Shown here piece by piece: positions 60,125-64,000 of a stretch of 64,000 bases of DNA; position 1 is the first letter of the stretch; the number at the start of each line of letters is the position of its first letter. Origin of the DNA: Palsa-295 sp963781105. Its GTDB lineage: Bacteria; Acidobacteriota; Terriglobia; Acidiferrales; UBA7541. The notes beneath the pieces are model-generated. The model ran no database searches and had not been told where the DNA came from. It saw only the letters and a list, made by a program, of their open reading frames with translations. The stretch is from NCBI GenBank assembly GCA_963781105.1, contig CAWAED010000003.1, positions 868,001-932,000 on the forward strand, written 5' to 3'. A program made the position numbers and the translations under genes.

Positions 60125-60847
60125 ATGAAATTGTTTGCCAGGCAAAGGTTTCTGGCTATTTATTCGGGAGTTCTTACTTTGGTTTTCGCGGTCACTGTGA
60201 TTTGTGGATTTGCGGCGCCGCGGAATGAGACGTTCGATCAGATCACGGTGCATCGCATCAATTTTGTCGAGCCGGATGGCACGCCGCGGCTGATTATTTC
60301 CGACCGCGCGGAGTTCCCCGGCGCGTACGTTCACGGCAAGGAACATCCGCGACCGGACCGGAGCGAAGCTGCGGGAATGCTATTCATGAATGATGAGGGA
60401 ACCGAAAACGGCGGGCTGCTTTGGGGCGGATTGAAGGACAAAAGCGGCAAGATCGAAAACTACGGACATCTCAGCTTTGACAAATATGACCAGGACCAGA
60501 TTTTCGCGATCGATTCAGGGCAGGACGCTGATGAAAAGTCTTCAGCGATCCGGATCAGCGACCGCGGGGATTATCCGATTCAGGAGGCCGTCGATGCCAA
60601 AGATCGGATAGAGAAATTGCCGCAGGCGCAGCGCAAGGCGGAGTGGGATAAATTCTTTGCCACGCATACGGGCGATGCGAACCGGATTTACCTGGGGCGC
60701 GCGCCGGATAAATCGGCGTCACTGCGGATCAAGGACGAGCAGGGGCGCGACCGGCTGGTGATGCGCGTGAATGCGGAAGGCAATCCGGTGATTCAGTTCC
60801 TGGATGACAGCGGGAATGTGACGAGGGAATTTACGGGAACCAACTGA
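60125..60847 (+). CDS. Membrane-anchored protein of unknown function
   Basis: 240 residues. Single N-terminal helix (about 8-30, FLAIYSGVLTLVFAVTVICG), then a periplasmic beta-rich domain: HRINFVEPDGTPRLIISDRA, SGKIENYGHLSFDKYDQDQI, SLRIKDEQGRDRLVMRVNAE and PVIQFLDDSGNVTREF. Repeated 'G..R..I.D..G' motifs suggest a beta-propeller or sandwich, and the type is frequent in acidobacteria. GGAGG precedes the ATG. Function unknown. Confidence 0.6.
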   Translation: MKLFARQRFLAIYSGVLTLVFAVTVICGFAAPRNETFDQITVHRINFVEPDGTPRLIISDRAEFPGAYVHGKEHPRPDRSEAAGMLFMNDEGTENGGLLWGGLKDKSGKIENYGHLSFDKYDQDQIFAIDSGQDADEKSSAIRISDRGDYPIQEAVDAKDRIEKLPQAQRKAEWDKFFATHTGDANRIYLGRAPDKSASLRIKDEQGRDRLVMRVNAEGNPVIQFLDDSGNVTREFTGTN

Positions 60848-60907
60848 CAGGGTTGGAGCGGGTAATGGCCGAACGGCGTAGCGGAACGAGCCCTGCGACG
60901 CTACCGG

Positions 60908-60943
60908 AGCGAAAAGCAGATCTCTCGCTTCGCTCGGGATGAC
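60908..60943. repeat. Short dispersed repeat R4, copy 2
   Basis: AGCGAAAAGCAGATCTCTCG followed by CTTCGCTCGGGATGAC; matches 43641-43676. Confidence 0.5.
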
Positions 60944-61069
60944 ATCAACCGCCTTTTTGCTGAAAACTGACGGCGGGAGCTGAGGCTCCGCCCTTCCGTT
61001 TGTGAGCACACCCCTAGTGGGGTGTGAATCTTTAAAGGATTCTCAACCAATGACCAGAGGTCAGCGACC

Positions 61070-61348
61070 TTAGATTACGGCGAGGTACTGCCACTGCCCG
61101 TTTTCGGACTTCAGCTGGTGAACACGGCCATCGTCTGCATGAAGAAAATAGCTGCCGTCCGGGATCGGGTGATGGTGCGCTGCACGCACGGAGCAACGAG
61201 TCCAGCGCCCGCCACGCGCAGCTCCCCAACCGCCGCCGTGTTCCCGAGCTTCCTCAGAGAGTTCGATGCCGTACTTAACTTTGTATTCGACGCCGGTAAG
61301 CCGCGTGGGCACCAGACGTCCGCTTCCCTTCAATTGTTCTTTAGCCAT
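61070..61348 (-). CDS. Small protein of unknown function (92 aa)
   Basis: 92 residues from ATG 61348: MAKEQLKGSGRLVPTRLTGV, a Gly/Arg/Trp-rich middle (EHGGGWGAARGGRWTRCS) and PDGSYFLHADDGRVHQLKSE near the C-terminus. Soluble, mixed composition. No family recognised. The 295 bases upstream hold nothing I can support. Confidence 0.5.
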   Translation of the reverse strand: MAKEQLKGSGRLVPTRLTGVEYKVKYGIELSEEAREHGGGWGAARGGRWTRCSVRAAHHHPIPDGSYFLHADDGRVHQLKSENGQWQYLAVI

Positions 61349-61643
61349 AATGTGCTTAGATGCAATAACCTAGCGAAAGGTTTCGCTATTCCCCAGGAAC
61401 CTTCTTAGCAGGCTATAGCTCTGAATCCTTTGAATTTAATCGCCGGGAGTATATCACAGCTCGGCGGACCGGTCTAGCCAGTTTCCCCAACTGCAACCCC
61501 GATGAATAACGACGCGCCTGCCGGGTTCCGGCGCGCCGACGAGTGCTAAAAACGAATTCTGTAGTAGAACTTGGTGAATTGATCAAGGGACGGGCACGTA
61601 GCGTGACGACAGCAGGCGCCGGGCGCGCCGCCATCCGGAAATC

Positions 61644-62414
61644 TCAAGTCGTTCCCTGTTGATGCAGGGAGCGCAGATACGCACGGCCGCGGTCGTAGCC
61701 CCGGCGGAAGGGGCCGCTTTCGTGCCGACGCGGCTCGGCGTCGCCAAGTCGTTTGTGCGCCTCTTCATATGCCTTGCCGCGATTTTGGGAGTGCAGCGCG
61801 GCTTCAAAACCGGCGCGAAAATAGCGCTCGTCATCCTGAAAATTCTCGCCGCTCGCCTGGTATTGTTCCTTCTCGATGTCGCGCAGGCCGAGCCACCACA
61901 TTTCCCGCGCGCGATCGAGCGTTTCCGCACCGGCGCGTTCGAATACGCCGCGGACGATTTTTTCCTGCTCTTCATTTTCTGGAATGACCACAACGATGGA
62001 GCGGCCGTGCCGTAGCGCGTCTTCGTAGACGAGCAATTCGTCGCCGGGCAGGCCCTGCGCCATGTAATCTTCAATCGCCCCACCCGTGACTGCGCCGAGA
62101 GCGCCCAACAGAGCTCCTCCGAGCACGCCGATCGCGAGAATTGGGCCGATCCCGGGAGCGACCAAACTTGCGAGCGCGACCTCGGCAACGCCCATTCCGC
62201 CGGCAAGACCTACAGCTCCTCCGACCGCCGCACCAAGAGCTTTGCCCATGCCGGGCTGCTCTGCTTCGATCGTGGGGATCGCCGCAAGTTCGCGCTGGGT
62301 CATTTCCGGAGTGAGAATATTTACGCGGTGTTCCGCGATGCCGAGAGGCGCGAGTTCGGCGCACGCACGCTCCGCTGTAGAACGCGATGTAAAGACGCCA
62401 ACGACTGTATTCAT
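61644..62414 (-). CDS. Glycine-zipper stress protein (GSP17M-like)
   Basis: 256 residues. The N-terminal 55 residues resemble the 'general stress protein 17M' fold (VVGVFTSRSTAERACAELAP). A Gly-zipper region follows (GAAVGGAVGLAGGMGVAEVA to GVLGGALLGALGAVTGGAIE), suggesting membrane insertion or oligomerisation, then a charged helical tail. GGAG lies about seven bases before the ATG. It is followed on its own strand by nothing, and preceded by the DUF3309 mini-gene. Likely a stress-related surface/membrane protein. Confidence 0.7.
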   Translation of the reverse strand: MNTVVGVFTSRSTAERACAELAPLGIAEHRVNILTPEMTQRELAAIPTIEAEQPGMGKALGAAVGGAVGLAGGMGVAEVALASLVAPGIGPILAIGVLGGALLGALGAVTGGAIEDYMAQGLPGDELLVYEDALRHGRSIVVVIPENEEQEKIVRGVFERAGAETLDRAREMWWLGLRDIEKEQYQASGENFQDDERYFRAGFEAALHSQNRGKAYEEAHKRLGDAEPRRHESGPFRRGYDRGRAYLRSLHQQGTT

Positions 62415-62433
62415 GAGCCTCCTTGGCGCCGCG

Positions 62434-62595
62434 CTAAACGGCGCGCCGGTCCAGCAGCATAAAAACGATGAGGATGAGAACGAGGAGTCCCAGTCCGCCG
62501 CTTGGGTAATATCCCCAACCTGAGCTGTACGGCCACATGGGCAGACTTCCGAGCAATGCCAGGATCACGACGATCAGGAGAATTGTACGCAGCAT
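62434..62595 (-). CDS. DUF3309-type mini membrane protein (53 aa)
   Basis: Read directly: ATG 62595, TAG 62434-62436. Two hydrophobic helices, LRTILLIVVILALLGSLP and GLGLLVLILIVFMLLDRR, around PMWPYSSGWGYYPSG. This is the standard DUF3309 layout. It sits just upstream of the glycine-zipper gene on the same strand, a pairing seen for stress-type membrane genes (inference). It is too short for typical gene finders. Confidence 0.75.
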   Translation of the reverse strand: MLRTILLIVVILALLGSLPMWPYSSGWGYYPSGGLGLLVLILIVFMLLDRRAV

Positions 62596-62905
62596 GGGTT
62601 ACCTCGCTGAGCGCAGGATAGCGGATTGGCGGCTTGGCTCCATCGGGTGTTCCGCGTATTTCGTAAGCTATTTCGCCAGAGGCAGATGTGGTGGAGGATG
62701 CGCGGGGGAGTGAGGCGGCGGCTCGAGCGTCGCAAAGCGCGGCGTGAATGACACGCGACAGTTACATTATATTTTTCTAACTCAAGTGATTGCTGTATTG
62801 CTCCAGGGTCGACGTGTGGCAACCTCGTCTGTAGACGTTTCGTTAGGCGTTGTGGCGTGCCGTGGTATGTGGCGACGCGGCAGCGCGGAAAAAGCTGAGG
62901 GCCCT
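62596..62905. other. Intergenic region
   Basis: 310 bases between divergent genes with AT-rich spots near 62765-62785 (TTACATTATATTTTTC) that may be promoter. No gene supported. Confidence 0.45.
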
Positions 62906-63163
62906 GTGAAAACAATGTTCGCGCCGAAATTGGAACCGTGCTTGATCTGCGACAATCCGGAGTGCGAAGCGCGCGTACTAGCGACGACGATCGAGCCGGA
63001 CAAGAAGCGTTTTGATCTGAAGAACAACTCACTGGAATTTACGTGCCCTTCGTGCGACGCACTGGTGCGCGTGCCGATATTTGAAGTTCGCTGGCTAAAC
63101 GTGGCGAATCAGAATGTGCAAAACGGATCGCACACTCGGGCCGAGTATTTTTTCCCGCAGTAA
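62906..63163 (+). CDS. Small zinc-ribbon protein
   Basis: 85 residues from GTG 62906 (GAGGG six bases upstream; ATG 62915 also possible). Four Cys in two pairs, PCLICDNPECEARVL and FTCPSCDALVRVP, give a zinc-ribbon-like protein; the body between is EPDKKRFDLKNNSLE. Soluble, probably a nucleic-acid or protein adaptor. No family named. Confidence 0.6.
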   Translation: MKTMFAPKLEPCLICDNPECEARVLATTIEPDKKRFDLKNNSLEFTCPSCDALVRVPIFEVRWLNVANQNVQNGSHTRAEYFFPQ

Positions 63164-63527
63164 CTCCGCCGAAGCTGCAGGCGCTTTGACCGCGTTCAAT
63201 TCCGTATGACACTCGCGGTTCCGCGTGCCATCTTCACCGCGATTTGATTCCCCCTGCAACGTGCCGAAGTTTTTACGCTAGGATACTCATCAATGCCATG
63301 GCGCTCCGCTTGCGGCAGAAATATTTGCCGCGCGCGTTGCAGAGGTGTACTATCCGTTGCGTCCAGCGTTCCCGCGCCCTAGCCGGCGCTCCGCTGGATC
63401 GGATTTCCACATGCCGTTCATCACTCACCACCGTAGCTGGGCCACCATTCACAATTGTTAACAACCTTGCCCGAAGGCGCTACCACGCGCCTTTGACAAT
63501 TTTACAACCGCAGGAAAGGAGCCTCCC
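63164..63527. other. Intergenic region
   Basis: 364 bases before the LysM gene. No gene found. GGAGCC-type purines lie six bases before the next ATG. Confidence 0.45.
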
Positions 63528-63914
63528 ATGGCAGATCAATCGGTACTGAATTTTATGCAGGCGCAGAACGTCCGGCTGGAAAACCTCAACATGGCGGACA
63601 ACAAACTTTACATCCGGGCGGAAGCGCCCTCGCAGGATCTGAAAAACAGAGTGTGGGATCAGATCAAGCTGGTGGACTCGACATTCTCGGATCTCACCGC
63701 GGATATTGAAGCTCCGGCGGCCGCGGCTTCGGCGGGTGGCCCGACTTCCTCCGGGCGCACGTATATGGTGCAGCCGGGAGACAGCCTCTCGAAGATCAGC
63801 AGGCAGTTCTACGGCGATGCGAACAAATACATGAAGATTTTCGAAGCGAACAAGGACAAGCTCGCCGATCCCGATAAGGTTCGCGCAGGAATGGAGCTGG
63901 TGATTCCGCAGTAA
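63528..63914 (+). CDS. LysM-domain protein (BON-LysM, YgaU/Kbp-like)
   Basis: 128 residues. An N-terminal BON-like part (residues 10-60, VRLENLNMADNKLYIRAEAP to KLVDSTFSDLTADIE), an Ala/Gly linker and a C-terminal LysM (about 78-127): TYMVQPGDSLSKISRQFYG and YMKIFEANKDKLADPDKVRA ending LVIPQ. This matches the E. coli potassium-binding protein Kbp (YgaU) layout, a cytoplasmic protein despite the LysM. AGGAG six to seven bases before the ATG. No signal peptide. The last 86 bases of the window hold nothing more. Confidence 0.85.
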   Translation: MADQSVLNFMQAQNVRLENLNMADNKLYIRAEAPSQDLKNRVWDQIKLVDSTFSDLTADIEAPAAAASAGGPTSSGRTYMVQPGDSLSKISRQFYGDANKYMKIFEANKDKLADPDKVRAGMELVIPQ

Positions 63915-64000
63915 CAGAGAATCGCTTCGCGGGGTGCCGGGATGCCGCCAATCGCATTGGGAACGCGCACTACGGGCCCGCTGTTAATACAAGCTTAGAG

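Overview
The window looks like a chromosomal piece of an Acidobacteriota (Terriglobia-type) genome. The evidence is a PadR regulator paired with an 'acidobacterial duplicated orphan permease', two adjacent VWFA-related proteins of the acidobacterial type, a winged-helix/TPR signalling protein, a Tat-exported nucleoside hydrolase, a sedolisin protease, a PEP-CTERM protein and many small secreted or membrane proteins of unknown function. DNA is GC-rich and several families of palindromic repeats are scattered between genes. I saw no rRNA, tRNA, CRISPR array or replication origin.

Layout. 1-2.1 kb: truncated IS110 end, two small membrane proteins (DUF6632, DUF6326) and a sigma-factor remnant. 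2.2-5.5 kb: a YcaO-TfuA pair converging on a minus-strand block of four tandem Lys-rich mini-genes (31-36 codons each, each with its own Shine-Dalgarno) followed by a SET-domain lysine methyltransferase. I consider this the most novel part of the window. 5.8-8.8 kb: PadR regulator with a leaderless-looking promoter plus ABC permease. 9-14 kb: DinB protein, HAF-repeat protein with an in-frame amber codon, DoxX-like protein, and an AhpD/carboxymuconolactone-decarboxylase-type protein whose second redox cysteine is an in-frame TGA followed by a hairpin that fits bacterial SECIS rules (candidate selenoprotein). 14.5-19 kb: lipoprotein-type aspartate ammonia-lyase joined by a deletion to a porin fragment, then a large GH63-like glucosidase. 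20-27 kb: outer-membrane protein, hybrid histidine kinase, cupredoxin-like protein, ICMT-like methyltransferase and unknown membrane proteins. 27-33 kb: nucleoside hydrolase, membrane protein, serine hydrolase whose last codons were replaced by an IS flanked by a TTAA duplication, and a RelE-HigA type toxin-antitoxin pair. 33-48 kb: small secreted proteins, ACT-domain protein, beta-helix protein, two VWFA proteins, a Gfo/Idh/MocA dehydrogenase, a DUF892 ferritin-like protein, a second toxin-antitoxin pair with an operator in its promoter, and a secreted papain-like-fold candidate. 48-59 kb: PEP-CTERM protein, FG-GAP/DUF11 protein, another secreted protein and a winged-helix/TPR protein (the last three each broken by single-base deletions), then sedolisin. 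59-64 kb: Spy/CpxP-like protein, glycine-zipper stress protein, DUF3309 mini-protein, zinc-ribbon protein and a LysM protein.

The four frameshifts at 49-55 kb are all one-base losses that heal cleanly. They may be sequencing or assembly errors rather than real pseudogenes. The nonsense codons at 11.27 and 13.09 kb are substitutions and need a different explanation.
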